A stretch of 64,000 nt of DNA from Locusta migratoria (GCA_026315105.1 CM048744.1:355199168-355263167), one strand, 5' to 3'. Numbered from the stretch's first letter, positions 53,129 to 64,000 are shown. Numbers and translations are program-made. Notes: a model not told the origin generated them from the letters alone.

Positions 53129-54228
53129 TTAACCCTGCCAGCCACACCATGGGCCCCTGAGGCCCAGATGCTCGCTCAGACCTGTCTAATCCCGCTCCAA
53201 CACAGCTGGAGAGGACGTGACTCGCATGTAAGCCTCCTCTAGTTAGTTGTCCCTGAGCTAGTGTACAGTGCACAACACTTCCGCCCCTGTCGGCCCTTTC
53301 AGGTAAACAACTAGGCCTCCGAGACCTCCATAAGTTTACAAAAAACAAGGGAAAGGGAGGCACAACGATCAAACGAAACCATTGTTCCAATTTGGGTTTA
53401 ATTTGAGCGTTCTGAACACCTTACAGCACCTTGGATGAAGGCTAGGCTTGACACACCAATTCCCCGTGACCTACGGGACAGTATTTATAGATGCCTAAAC
53501 ATGACTCCACCGCCGGCCGCGGTGGCCGAGGGGACTGAGGCGCTCCAGTCACGGTCTGCACGGCCACTTCGGTCGGGGGTTCGAATCCACCCTCGGGCAT
53601 GGATATTTGTGCCGTCCTTAGGATTAGCTAGTTCATAAGTAGTTTGTAAGTTTAGAGACTGATGACCCCGTAGTTAAGTCCCATAAGCTCTACAAACATT
53701 TGAACATTTTGAATGACTCCACCTGCAGAAGCAGCTCGTGAAAAGATTGAGCAAGGAGCTAGTCCCAAAAGAATTTACTGTAAGTTTTGTGACTACAAAA
53801 ATCAAAGGAAATCAAAAATGCAATGTGATATCTGTAAGTTGCCAGTGCGTGGTCAGCACCACAAAAAAAATTTGTCCAAATTGTATCGGTAAAAAATGAG
53901 AAACTTCCACTGAATTTTCTGATACCGATTTTGGTTTTAAACATTATTAATTGTACGTGGTCGTCCAATATGATGGATTTTTTGCGTTGTATGAAGTTTA
54001 GACTACTATTGTTTAATCTATTATTGTTTGGTTATTTTGTTTTGTGGTTTCCTGAAGAAACATATATTCCTTTCATGTTATTTAAGGTTATTTAATGTAT
54101 TCTACCCTCATCCTTATCATGACATTGAATTTCTTAAAGAGTTTTTCATTGTTGTATATCGTGTGGACCTCTGAGGCCTGTGGTGTGGCCCAGACGTAGA
54201 AGCCTAGTTGTATGACCCAGAGGGTTAA
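53129..54228 (+). mobile_element. piggyBac-like element, internally deleted, interrupted by SINE S1
   Basis: It is bordered by TTAA at both ends (53129-53132 and 54225-54228), the piggyBac target. Inside the TTAA both ends begin CCCT when read inward. They share a subterminal inverted block (GCCACACCA-GGGCC-CTGAGG against its complement near 54170-54192). The coding remnant flanks the SINE: PIPRDLRDSIYRCLNMTPP before it, and AREKIEQGASPKRIYCKFCD with KMQCDICKLPV and a damaged H-H-C end after it (53725-53890). That is the cysteine-rich C-terminal domain of piggyBac transposases. The DDD catalytic core is absent. Confidence 0.85.
53513..53712 (+). mobile_element. SINE S1 nested in the piggyBac-like element, 11-bp TSD
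   Basis: ATGACTCCACC lies at 53502-53512 and 53713-53723. It splits the transposase coding remnant without other loss. Confidence 0.95.
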
Positions 54229-54596
54229 GAGAATTGTCTTGCTCATATAAGAATTTTATTGTTTGTACTAAGCATGACGCAATAGCGCATATTGTACCAA
54301 ACTTACTAGAATTTTGCCAAAGGTTTAAGCTTCACATGGTCGCGAATTTATGTGATCCTTTTTCTAATTCCTTTTAATATCTTTATTTCCGTCAATGATC
54401 ACAAATTTCTCTTCGTTTTGACGACCGGTTTCGGTCAGTGATGACCATTTCCAAGTCTACAGCAAATCAGAGACAGAAGGACACACTTAGTAATAGACTA
54501 TCTTATAAAAAATAAATAAGGAATTACAATCATCACTACATGAAACGTGTTTAAAAATATTATACAGCATGCCTGTTGTTACAGTTCTTGATGTAA
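54229..54596. other. no gene; contains a GACCGGTTTCGGTC repeat core
   Basis: The palindromic motif at about 54424-54437 matches the one near 12500. Confidence 0.4.
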
Positions 54597-54610
54597 TATA
54601 GACATAACGG

Positions 54611-54811
54611 TCCGCCTCCGTAGCTCAGTGGCAGCGTTGCTGATTACCACGCAGGGGGCCCGGGTTCGATTCCCGGCAGGGGACTGGGTGTTGTGTGTTG
54701 TCCTAATAAACATCATTGGCACGTAATTCGACCATGTGGCGTCAAATAGAAAGACTTACACAGTCCCGTAAGGGATCTCTCGGCCAAGAAAGCCATACGC
54801 TCATTTCCATT
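54611..54811 (+). mobile_element. SINE S4 with 14-bp TSD
   Basis: TATAGACATAACGG lies at 54597-54610 and 54812-54825. The tRNA-like head has GCCTCCGTAGCTCAGTGGCA and GGGTTCGATTCCCGG. The body has GGGGACTGGGTGTTGTG and AATGTGGCGTC-like text, and the 3' end is ACGCTCATTTCCATT. Confidence 0.95.
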
Positions 54812-54825
54812 TATAGACATAACGG

Positions 54826-55077
54826 CATCATCACCAGGGTTCTGATACGTACGAGAATTCTCGTCCACATATCAGAATTTTATCGTTTGTACAATGTATG
54901 ACGCAACAGCGAATTTTGGACGCAAACATACGAGAATTTTGCCAAATACTTAAGCTTTAACTACATATGCATGATACAAAATTTGGGAAAATAACTTACC
55001 TGGTACATTTAATGATATGCGCATAAGTTGTTACTAATTTATGATTCTGACAATGTATTTTTTATCAGTCAACAATT
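54826..55077. other. no feature seen
   Basis: AT-rich spacer. Confidence 0.4.
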
Positions 55078-56375
55078 TCAATCATAGAGACTGAGCGCCG
55101 GATTGCCGACTGAAGAGCCCAGAAACTGGTCTTCTTCTTCGTCTTCTTTCCTGACATTTTTCCCATTACTTAGTGTCTGCTCTTCAGCTACGTTTTCTCG
55201 ACAGAGCTCTGTTTTGGACGTCTTCAGGGCTGAGATCCGCATCGCACGTCCTCCTTGATGTTGTCCATCCACCTCTTGAGCGGTCTACTATGGGGTCGGC
55301 GTCCTCCTGGATCGAATTGGAGTGCTGTTTTAGCCGCAGACTCGCACTCTTTCCTCGTGACGTACCACAGAAGACCAGCCTCTCTTGCCTTATCTGTGAT
55401 CGAGATTACACCAAACCTCTGGCGGACATAGTTATTTCTTGCATGGTCGTACCGAGTTAATCCAAGTGACCACCATCACAGAATTTTCATCTCCATTGTC
55501 TGAAGATCCTGACCCTGTTTACTCGTCAAAGGTCGGCATTCTATCCCGTAGAGGGCTACTAGACGCACTATTGATTTATAAATTTTTGCTTTCAGATGTT
55601 CAGGCGTCCTTTTGTCACAGAGAACATCAGTTGCCTGTTTCCATTTCAGCCATGCTGCATTTACTCTCATCCAAGTGCCAAGGGTGGGATCATTCGAAGA
55701 TGTCATCATGGATCCAAGGTGGTTTTGTTCAAATCCTGGCCGTCAATGCTGATGGTTCCGCTGGTTTGAGGACCACTTTCCAAATAGGTCATCTTCTGCA
55801 GTTTCAGACCCATCCCATTCTCTGCTAGCCTATCATTCCAAGCTTGGATTCGATCTTGAAGTTTCTTACGTGTTTTCTGTGTCAGTACCACGTCGTCGAC
55901 ACAGAGAAGCGTTCAGGGATGAGGGGTCTGTTTATCGGCTGTTACTGTGTCCATGCAAAGTATGAATAGCAGTGGAGAGAGGGTTGAACCCTGATGAACA
56001 CCAACGGTGTTGAGACTCCAGCAGAACACCAGACTACTCTTGTTACATCTCGATAGAGAAGCTGGATCCAGTTCATGGGTATTTCTGGTACTGTGTGGTG
56101 TCTCAGACCTCGCCAAATCAGATTATATGGGACCTTATCGAATGCTTTCTCTAAGTCCAAGAATGCAAAGTGTACAGTCTTTCTCTTCTCTGAGCGCTTC
56201 TCGAGCATCAAACGTGCAGCGTGGACGGCAACTGTAGTGCCACAGCCCTTGACAAACCCACACTGGTTAGGAGATACAGACTATCGCTCTGAGCCTTTTG
56301 TCCAGCTCGCATTGAAATGTCTTCAAGGTGTGACAAAGAAGGGCGTATCGGTCTGGTCTGTAGTTGTTACATTCG
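55078..56375 (-). pseudogene. RTE/CR1-like non-LTR retrotransposon reverse-transcriptase relic
   Basis: Minus-strand order: NYRPDRYA and LKTFQCELDKRLR (56370-56290), CGFVKGCGTT, TVHFAFLDLEKAFDKVPYNL (first catalytic Asp), VGVHQGSTLSPLLFILCMD, then CVDDVVL in place of the usual YADD box (56-55.9 kb). Next come LAENGMGLKLQKMTYLESG, ATDVLCDKRTPEHLKAKIYK and ALYGIECRPLTS, with a short C-terminal part near 55200. Frameshifts separate the pieces. The Ala-to-Val change next to the Asp pair is itself unusual. The element is 5'-truncated and abuts a Tc1 relic at 56376. Confidence 0.85.
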
Positions 56376-56970
56376 ATGAATAGTATATCTGTCTAATATA
56401 GTGTGCCCCCCCTCCCAGAAGTGCCGCAACACGACGTGGCAAAGACTTGACTGATGTCTGAAGTAGTGCTGGAGGGAATTGGCTTCATGCATCCTGCAGG
56501 GCTGTTTATAAATCTGCAAGAGTGCCAGAGGATGGAGATCTCTTCTGAGCAGTGCGTTGCAAGGCATCCCAGATATGCTGAACAAAGTTCTTGTCTTGGA
56601 GCTTTGGTGGCTAGTGGAGGTGTTTAAACTCAGGAGAGTGTTCCAGGATCCTCTCTGTAGCAATTTGGACGCGTGGCGTGTCGCAGTATCATGTTGGAAT
56701 TGGCCAAATCCGTCGCTGTGCACAATGGACATCAATAGGCCCAGATGATCAACCAGGATACGCACATAGGTGTAACCTACTAGAGTCGTATCTAGACATA
56801 TCGAGGATCCCTTATCACTCCAACTGCACGCGCTTCACATCATTACAGAGCCTCCGCCAACTTTAACAGTCCCCTGCTGACATGTTGGGTCCTTGGATTC
56901 ATAAGGTGGTCTTCATACCCATACACGTACACGTTCATGCACTCCATACAGTTGGAAACTAAGACTCACC

Positions 56971-57169
56971 GCCGGCCGCGGTGGCCGAGGGGACTGAGGC
57001 ACACCAGTCACGGTCTGCACGGCCACTACGGTCGGGGGTTCGAATCCCCCCTCAGGTTGGATATTTGTGCCGTCTTTAGTATAAGGTAGTTGATAAGTAG
57101 TTTGTAAGTTTAGGGACTGATGACCCCGTAGTTAAGTCCCATAAGCTTAACAAACATTTGAACATTTTT
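56971..57169 (+). mobile_element. SINE S1 nested in the Tc1-like relic, 10-bp TSD
   Basis: AAGACTCACC lies at 56961-56970 and 57170-57179. Confidence 0.95.
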
Positions 57170-57208
57170 AAGACTCACCAGACCAGAAAATTTGTTTCCA
57201 CACATCAA

Positions 57209-57466
57209 ACCGAGCGAGCTAGCGCAGTGGTAATACACTGGACTCGAATTCGAAAGGACAGTGCTTCAAATCCACCTCCTACCATCCGGATTTAGGTTTT
57301 CTGTGATTTCCATAAATCACTCCTGGCAAATCGTGGTATGGTTTCTTCGAAAGGTCATGGCCGATTTTCTTCACCCTCCCTATCAAAAACTATGAGGTGA
57401 GCTCCGTCTCTAATGATCATAGTGTCGACGGGACATTAAATGCTAAGTTTACTTTCTTCCTTCCAG
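57209..57466 (+). mobile_element. SINE S3 nested in the Tc1-like relic
   Basis: The head CGAGCGAGCTAGCGCAGTGG with GGACTCGAATTCG and CTTCAAATCCACC is followed by the tail CCGTCTCTAATGATC and GACGGGACATTAAATGC. ACATCAA lies on both sides (57202-57208 and 57467-57473), a short TSD. Confidence 0.85.
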
Positions 57467-58011
57467 ACATCAACAGTCGAATGTCGCTGCTGACGGGACC
57501 CAGTCGAGGCGTAAAGCTCTGTGTCGTGCAGTCGACAAAGGTACACGAGTAGACCATCGGCTCTGAAATCTCATACCGGTGATGTTTCGTTCACGCTGAC
57601 CCTTGTTGATGGCCCAGCACTGAAATCCGCAGCAATTTGCGGAAGGGTTGCACTTCCGTAACGTTGAACGATTCTCTTCAATCACCGTTGAGCCCGTTCT
57701 TGCAGGATCTTTCTCCAGCCGCAGCTATGTCAAAGATTTGATGATTTACTGGATTCTCGATGCACTCGAGAAATGGCCGTACGGAAAAATCGCCAGCTTA
57801 TCCCTACTTCGAAGTCGCTGTGTCCCAACTCTCGTGACGTCGACTATAACACCACGTTCAAACTCACTTAAATCGTGATAATCTCTAATTGTGGCAGCAG
57901 TAACCGAGCTTACGCCTTCGCCAGACACATGTTGTTGTATATAGATGTTGCCAACGACAAGGCGTCCTTTTGAGTGTTTCAATGTTTTTTGTTCTTATGT
58001 GTATATAAGTG

Positions 58012-58201
58012 AAATGTTTGTGTAGCTTATGGGACTTAACTACGGGGTCATCAGTCCCTAAACTTACAAACTACTTATGAACTAGCTAACACTAAGGACG
58101 GCACAAATATCCATGCCCGAGGGGGGATTCGAACCTCCGACCGTAGTGGCCGTGCAGACCGTGACTGACGCGCCGCAGTTCCCTCGGCCACAGCGGTCGG
58201 C
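58012..58201 (-). mobile_element. SINE S1 with 13-bp imperfect TSD
   Basis: GTGTATATAAGTG (57999-58011) and GTGTATATAGGTG (58202-58214) differ at one base. Confidence 0.93.
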
Positions 58202-58214
58202 GTGTATATAGGTG

Positions 58215-59024
58215 GTGTAGGGTTCATTCACTGCAGATGCGATTAATATCATTAGACCTCGTTCGGGAATTCGAAATGGCGAGCATAAGAGGGCATCGAC
58301 GATAGGCACGCTTCTTCTGTTGTGTGCGACTTGTGTACGCTTGGATCGGACAGGAATCGTGCGCCGGTATCCAAAAGCATAAGACGGCCGCTGGCCCGAA
58401 GCGGGAGAGCCACGACCGAATCCCGGCCCAGGACTGATTATCGCCAGTGCCTTATTTCAGTGCCCAACTGCAGCTGGCGTCTTTCCTTTCCCTCTTCCTT
58501 TTCCTTCGTCTCATCAAAAGTCCAAATCAACGATAAAAGTTGAGAATTGCGCTTCAAACATGACCACGAAAAAAATTAAAAAAGCCAACAATAATGGGTC
58601 ACTTTGTTTTGTATAATGTTTTGCACCCAGTTCGGATTATTAAGATTCAGAAATAGGGGAGCTACGTGAATTCTAAAACGTTAACCCTGAGTTCCTATCG
58701 ACATTTTTTTACGGTCACAACTAATTACTATGGTGAGGTCATTAGTGATCCCAAAAATTATTTGTATCTCCATGTACTTCGACTGAATTTATTATGGTAA
58801 TTGCTTTATACAAATTCGTATCAACTTGTTTCTGTTAATCAAAATATGAGGCACGAGAAAGTCAGAAACTCACACAAAACACTTTTTTTTTTGTTCTATT
58901 CATAATGTAGAGGTAAGTTTAAAGTATATTTTTCATTTTAGTAGTAACTCTTTTTTTCCCTTCGTTCATTAAGGACCAAATTTATGTTTGAAAGGGGGAA
59001 TTCATGCAATTGCGGAGCAGGTTC
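58215..59024. other. no supported gene; possible degraded tRNA-like element 58370-58440
   Basis: GACGGCCGCTGGCCCGAAGC, then CCGAATCCCGGCCC, looks like a decayed tRNA-derived head. It is too weak to classify. Confidence 0.3.
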
Positions 59025-59034
59025 AATCAATCCC

Positions 59035-59230
59035 AAAACAATGTTCAAATGTTTGTAGAACTTATGGGACTTAACTACGGGGTCATCAGTCCCTAAACTT
59101 ACAAACTACTTATGAACTATCTAAGACGGCACAAATATCCATGCCCGAGGGGGGATTCGAACCTCCGACCGTAGTGGCCGTGCAGACCGTGACTGGAGCG
59201 CCTCAATCCCCTCGGCCACCGCGGCCGGCG
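59035..59230 (-). mobile_element. SINE S1 with 10-bp TSD
   Basis: AATCAATCCC lies at 59025-59034 and 59231-59240. Confidence 0.94.
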
Positions 59231-59240
59231 AATCAATCCC

Positions 59241-59746
59241 GATGAATGAATAGTAATGTTAGATTTTCTCGTTCTAGAACTACGGGATGGGTTTCATGAC
59301 CATTTGAAACTGCTTTTCTCGTAAAAGGACCAATAAGAAGCATTTTCAGAGATTTCGTCTTCTGAGACATCCAGATCAGAAATTCATGTGTCTGTATTGT
59401 GAGCACTGTATCCAATTTCACAATCGCTTATATCGAAATAGTGCTCATGGTTTTGTTCTCCTGCAAATACCTTTTTTGCGTTATGTAAATAGTCCGTAAC
59501 TCTTCCGTGATAATATGTCCGCCGAAGTGACTAATTTGGCTATCCTAGGGTCTACAGTGACCCCAAAATGTAATTACTCCGTAACAATTAATGTCAAAAA
59601 TCTAGCAAGTTTCCTTGAACACAGTTAACTTCTAAGAGAATATATATAAAAACTTTGGATTAAGAGCGGCACCATTCCAGAGATCAATAAGATATTGTTG
59701 AGGCTGGGTTCACGATAATAACTGAGAGTTAAAAGTAATTTGATAC
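59241..59746. other. no feature seen
   Basis: AT-rich. Confidence 0.4.
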
Positions 59747-59756
59747 GATATCCTCA

Positions 59757-59861
59757 AGCCGCAGTGGAGTAGCCGAGCGGTCTAAGGCGCCTCGCTGCGG
59801 AGTGCGCGGTTGCTCGCCGTCGGAGGTTCGAGTCCTCCCTAGGGCATGTGTGTGCGTGTGC

Positions 59862-59912
<51 letters not shown>

Positions 59913-60001
59913 GTCCTTAGGTTAGTTTACCTTAGTTTAAGTAGTTTGTAAGCTAAGGACTGATGACCACGCAGTTTGGTCCGATAGATTTACAAACATT
60001 T
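59757..60001 (+). mobile_element. SINE S2 with expanded (GT)n and 10-bp TSD
   Basis: GATATCCTCA lies at 59747-59756 and 60002-60011. The GT/GC-type array occupies about 59847-59911. Confidence 0.95.
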
Positions 60002-60011
60002 GATATCCTCA

Positions 60012-60560
60012 TGTGACTTGGAAACAGTTAACAGTAATTTAACCAACAAAACTCTGGAGTCTCTAGTGGAATTGTTAAATATCACTTCTCATAGTAATAA
60101 TAACTTTAGAATGACATTGCATCAAGCGGCAAAATAAACTTGAACAAGGATAAACTTAAGCTGTGCAGCTTCATTTCATGTACGGTTCATCTCATGTAAA
60201 CCCCTTTCATTGTATTGAAAATACCGTACATATCGCCTCTCATTAAAAGTTGTATCGTTTTCATACACCGTTAGCAAGCGTCGATACATTTCAACCGGGT
60301 AGCCGAGCGTGTTAATACTGTTTCTTGAATCTTAGTAAGTAAACTTTCATGGGATAGATGACATCTTCGCCTGTCGTTGCAGACTTTTCAACACGTGGCT
60401 TCTACAAACTGCTCCCATTCCTGCGGTCTCTCTTTGTGTATGTTCAATATTTGTGTTACTCGACAGCGAATAATGTTTATGGATCAAGACGTGCTGTCCA
60501 TTCTGGATGTGGTTTTAGGCGGTTTTCCACATCCCAAGAGGTGAAGTCCCGCCTCAGTTA
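60012..60560 (+). repeat. unplaced dispersed repeat, left part
   Basis: GTTTTAGGCGGTTTTCCACATC with CCCGCCTCAGTTACAC (60510-60560, resuming after the SINE) resembles an orthopteran repeat I recall but cannot classify. GTAAGTAAACTTTCATGGG (60333-60351) has a weaker echo at 61022-61040. Confidence 0.35.
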
Positions 60561-60761
60561 AAAGGGAAATGTTCAAATGTATGTAAACCTTAAGGGACTT
60601 AACTGCGGGGTCATCAGTCCCTAAACTTACAAACTACTTATGAGCTAGCTTATACTAAAGACGACACAAACATCCATGCCCGAGGGGGGAATCGAACCCC
60701 AGAGCTAGCGGCCGTGCAGACTGTGACTGGCGCGCCCCAGACAGCTCGGCTACTGCGGCCG
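60561..60761 (-). mobile_element. SINE S1 subfamily (AGACAGCTCGGC) with 10-bp TSD
   Basis: GCCTCAGTTA lies at 60551-60560 and 60762-60771. Same head variant as the copy at 11376. Confidence 0.93.
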
Positions 60762-60771
60762 GCCTCAGTTA

Positions 60772-61394
60772 CACATATGCAGATGTCTAGAAAATGTCCT
60801 CAGTTTTCCATATGTGTAACACAATACACAGAGAGTTGGGAGCACAGATTTCATACCGGGGAAGGGGAGAGGGGAGCAGCAAGGGCTTCCACCACCTTGT
60901 AAACTAACGAGCCGACCCCGCGTCAGTGCGAGAATAAGGTGAACGGGAAGAATGCGGTTCTTACGGGAAGCGATCTACACACTTAATAATCTCCACATTT
61001 AATATTGTAGCTGTAATCACTGTAAGCAGAATTTTATGGAATAGACGACGTCTCTCATCGTGTCCCAGCATAACGTTTCACCGTTTTCGTGCACTTTCCC
61101 GTGGGTCCACCATCTGTATTAGGCTACTGAACGGCTTATCAGAGTTAAGGTTCATGAGCACCGTTCCAGTTCCAAGACTGCCTATTTAACGCCTTCCAGT
61201 GCAAATTCTGTTATAATCTAGTCATTAAGGATATATCTTCTGTTAAAACTAAAACACAGGAGGACAAATGTTAAAGACAGAATTTGAGTTTATAAATTAA
61301 GACTGCATAGGTCATGTTGTGTGAAGTATTCAGACGATATTCATCCATTGTCTGATAATGATAACAGTTACCGGCTACCAACTAACTTTACATT
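60772..61394. other. no supported gene
   Basis: Continues the unplaced repeat for some distance. Nothing coding. Confidence 0.35.
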
Positions 61395-61505
61395 TAATAT
61401 ACAAATTTAACGGAATTTTTCTCGCTGACATCTTTAAACCACCGTAAAATGATGAAAGGAAAAAGTTAATTGTTAACTACATTTTCGTTGTTTATGCATT
61501 CAGAC
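61395..61505 (+). repeat. third copy of a block from the ~560-bp repeat at 6-7.7 kb
   Basis: TTTTTCTCGCTGACA and AAAATGATGAAAGGAAAA, then TTGTTAACTAC with TTTTCGTTGTTTATGCA, match 6480-6570 in order. Confidence 0.6.
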
Positions 61506-61700
61506 TTGAGTGGGAACAAATATTGTAATAATTCCCTTCCATCGTCCTGGGTGGGAACTTTGGGAACGATGTGCCACCATTGATTACTGTCCCGACACTG
61601 CTTTTCACTCTCCACTGCATCTCTCGCTACACTTCTCCTTTTGAGAGATTCTTGCTCTGTCCATCTCCTTCTAGGAAGCCAAATTGTCCTTTTCCTTGTA
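61506..61700 (-). pseudogene. possible LINE C-terminal scrap
   Basis: A minus-strand frame gives LPRRRWTEQESLKRRSVARD, then ESEKQCRDSNQWWHIVPKV, reminiscent of the -RRW----- tail of RTE-like LINE proteins. The assignment is tentative. Confidence 0.3.
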
Positions 61701-61844
61701 TCTTCACCTTCAAATGCTGAGACTTAGTAAGATCGGGTGCATTCGCTGCAAAAGACCTAACCGGTTTCGCAGTACTCATTCTTTCTTCTCTGGCCAAGGT
61801 TACGTGAAGGTCTCTTCTAACAAATTTGTTTCTGATTCTGTCTA

Positions 61845-61922
61845 TCCCTTCGCTTTGCCACCGTCTTTAATGACCACGATGTCGACAGGACGTTAAACCC
61901 TACTATTCCTTCCTTTCTCTTT
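61845..61922 (+). mobile_element. SINE S3 tail fragment
   Basis: GTCTTTAATGACCACGATG, TCGACAGGACGTTAAACCC and a CTTCCTTTC pyrimidine end match the S3 tail. Confidence 0.6.
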
Positions 61923-63270
61923 TTTAAGTGTCCTGGCAATGAACAGAAGTCTGTCACTTGCTTTGCCTACGTTTTAAGGTATGGGATCATTCCATTTCAT
62001 ATTTAAATTATTACATCCACATATTTGTGTATGAGTTGACTGATTCCAGTTTTAGCTCACTGACGTTTTAGTCCTAGGGTACTACGTATTTGCTTTTTCA
62101 GAGAGAGATTTTAACATTTTAAACCATTTAGTACAGTTTTCTAACCTTTATTTAAAAAATTATCACGACATTCTGTGATATTTGTGCGGGGTTTTCTTTT
62201 TCCTTTTTCTCTTTTTACAGAGGATTTAGTTACAGATAAATGCATCATCATTTAAAAAAATAAATATACGTTGTCTGCCGTGTCATTAATATACAACACG
62301 AACACCAAGAGTTCTACGGACTTTCCTGCGGCACTCCAGAAGTTTCCTTTACACCTGTTGGCGATTCTTCATCCGAGATAACGTTGTACGTAGTTCCTAC
62401 CAAGAAACCGTCACTCCTGTCCAGATTCATATTATAAGTCAAGAAACGGAATGTGAAATTTCCACACCGCATTTTCAATGGTGTAATTCATGATTTTCTT
62501 CAACAGAAAGGAATGTCACCGTCAAGGTTTCTCGAGAAAGAAATTCTGACGTTTGATGTGTCGTAGTTGGAGGTTGGTGGCGTAATATTCTTGCAGCGAA
62601 AGCCAGCCTATTCTCATTGCGCTCATTAGGTTTTTGATCGTATATTTTACACTTCAAACCTTCATTATCCTTATTTAATTCATAGAAACTCATTTCTAAG
62701 TAACATAATAAAATAACAATAAACATTAAGTTATTACCAATTTAAATCCGCATTGTATATTGCTCCATTACTGATAAAATGTTAATTATGAAAATGAAAT
62801 TATAATAAACCATTATGCTTCCCTATGTCGTGGTATCAAAGTGAAAAGTTCCAGGCATTATCGTGAGTCATAACCCATGTTAACGAGTACCGTAAATGTC
62901 CCTTACGTGTAATTGTCTTTGTAATTCAGTTTGATGGTCGGAGAAAGGCAAGGGCACATCATGATCAGTAGGCTCGTGTTTAGTAAAGCATCGCGGTGTT
63001 GACGGCAGCTTTACTTATAAGTCACTGTTGTCTGAAGGATAAAATGCGTGTATGTACATGTACTATAATCTCTATTTTTAAATTAGTTGCTCTTTTGTGG
63101 AGTGCCCACTGCATACTGGAAATCTGAACAACTGAAAAATAACATGTTCAGTTAAATTGTATGCCGATGAACAGATATTTTGAAACCGGTAGCCTATTTA
63201 GGTTTATTTATCAAAAAACTGATCGCGTTTTGGAAACAATTTCTTTTAACTGCTTCCACAATTTTATTGA
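61923..63270. other. long stretch with no supported gene
   Basis: AT-rich; chance frames only. Confidence 0.45.
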
Positions 63271-63280
63271 TTACTTTGTT

Positions 63281-63467
63281 CAAAATGTTCAAATGTTTGT
63301 TAAATTTATGGGACTGCGGGGTCATCAATCCCAAAACTTATGAACTACCTTATACTTAAGACAACACAAAGCTCCATGCCCGAGGGGGGATTCGAAACCC
63401 CGACAGGGAACGGCTTCGCGCATCGGAGCATAGCGCCTCAATGCGCTCGGCCACTCCGCCGCGGCGC
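63281..63467 (-). mobile_element. SINE S1 variant with 10-bp TSD
   Basis: TTACTTTGTT lies at 63271-63280 and 63468-63477. The tail is shortened (GGGACTGCGGGGTCATC) and the head reads GCCGCGGCGGAGTGGCCGAG. Confidence 0.93.
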
Positions 63468-63477
63468 TTACTTTGTT

Positions 63478-64000
63478 TCCGTCACTTATAGCAGAGCCTT
63501 AGAGTACGTCCCAACTACAGAGACCAAAAATTGTTAAAAAAATATTTTACATTTCTAGTAATTAAATGAAGGAAAAGTCTACACTGCTTATAAATAATAA
63601 AATAAATAGGCAAAGATTATTTTAAAAATTATTTCTACTTTCGAAAGTTAGTTCTCTTGAGCTTAAAATGCGTTATTGAACACATTCTAAATGTATGGTG
63701 ATGTATTTTTAGATATTTTTTGCGCATATAAATATTATTAAACGTTTGGACAACTTTTTTGATATTTTGCTCAATGAGCGTAGAATTTAAAAAGAACGTT
63801 TATTATTTACGCAATCCTTTTACCATGTTCCGAATTTTTGCATGCCTTCAATCTCAGGCTGACAATACGATACCCTATGTTGACGTTTCGCCTTGTATTA
63901 ACTTATTTTCCGTAAAAATAATTTATCTATTTTGTTGATGCATCTCCTTGATAACTAAATGCACCATTTTTACTTAAATTTTTAACGAAGATACACATCT
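63478..64000. other. no feature seen
   Basis: Very AT-rich end of the window. Confidence 0.45.

Larger units (their letters stand above)
56376..57985 (-). pseudogene. Tc1-like transposase relic with two nested SINEs
   Basis: The N-terminal end is at the right: RDYHDLSEFERGVIVDVTRVG (57900-57830), then IEENRSTLR and STRVPLSTARHRALRLDW (57680-57500). The C-terminal half is at the left: QRRIWPIPTWYCDTPR, NFVQHIWDALQRTAQKRSPS, GTLADL, TALQDA and SLPRRVAALL (56750-56410). It is interrupted by S1 (56971) and S3 (57209) and by many stops. Confidence 0.75.

Noticed and set aside
1..64000. CRISPR array, rRNA genes or prokaryotic operons
   Set aside because: No regularly spaced identical repeats with unique spacers, no rRNA core motifs and no operon-like gene packing. 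The DNA is eukaryotic intergenic sequence.

Overview
The window looks like intergenic and intronic DNA from a large, repeat-rich insect genome. The base sequence is about 38-40% GC by eye, with no bacterial operon logic. It holds many short tRNA-derived retroposons with target-site duplications (TSDs), plus relics of Tc1/mariner, pogo, piggyBac and non-LTR elements. Several repeats resemble ones I know from grasshopper and locust genomes, so I infer Polyneoptera, most likely Orthoptera. That is from memory and was not checked by a search.

I can support only one host protein gene. It lies on the minus strand at 33441-34841 and encodes a 466-residue secreted, Cys-free Pro/Glu/Lys/Ala-rich protein. 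It has a clear signal peptide, a tetrabasic RRRR site and a run of S-K-E motifs. A splice acceptor lies one base before its ATG, so a 5' non-coding exon lies at higher coordinates and was not found. The coding exon is strikingly GC-rich within AT-rich surroundings.

Layout. 1-5 kb: SINEs and Tc1 or DUF4817-type transposase scraps. 5-8 kb: a 527-bp deleted mariner-like element, then a duplicated ~560-bp unit and microsatellites. 9.7-12 kb: a Tc1 relic split by a SINE, and a 249-bp mariner MITE. 13-17.4 kb: SINEs, a CpG-rich block and an inverted tRNA-pair composite. 18-22.4 kb: a full-length dead Tc1 element and a dead pogo/Tigger-like element with a C-terminal Cys/His finger. 23-32 kb: SINEs and non-LTR 3' ends. 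32.5-35 kb: the gene. 35-38 kb: hairpin elements, a foldback element and a second tRNA-pair composite. 40-48 kb: LINE tails and a third composite. 50-60 kb: a second foldback element, a CpG island with a possible promoter, a piggyBac relic split by a SINE, an RTE-like LINE relic, and a Tc1 relic carrying two SINEs. 60-64 kb: more SINEs and unassigned DNA.

Names used: S1 is the commonest SINE (17 copies; type II tRNA-like head; tail ending near ACAAACATTTGAACATTTT). S2 is a related SINE with an internal GT run. S3 has a tail containing GACGGGACGTTAAA-like sequence. S4, S5 and S6 are single-copy tRNA-derived SINEs. 'tRNA-pair composite' is a head-opposed inverted element built from two tRNA-like units. 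S1 insertions cut Tc1, piggyBac and composite elements, so S1 is the youngest layer seen.
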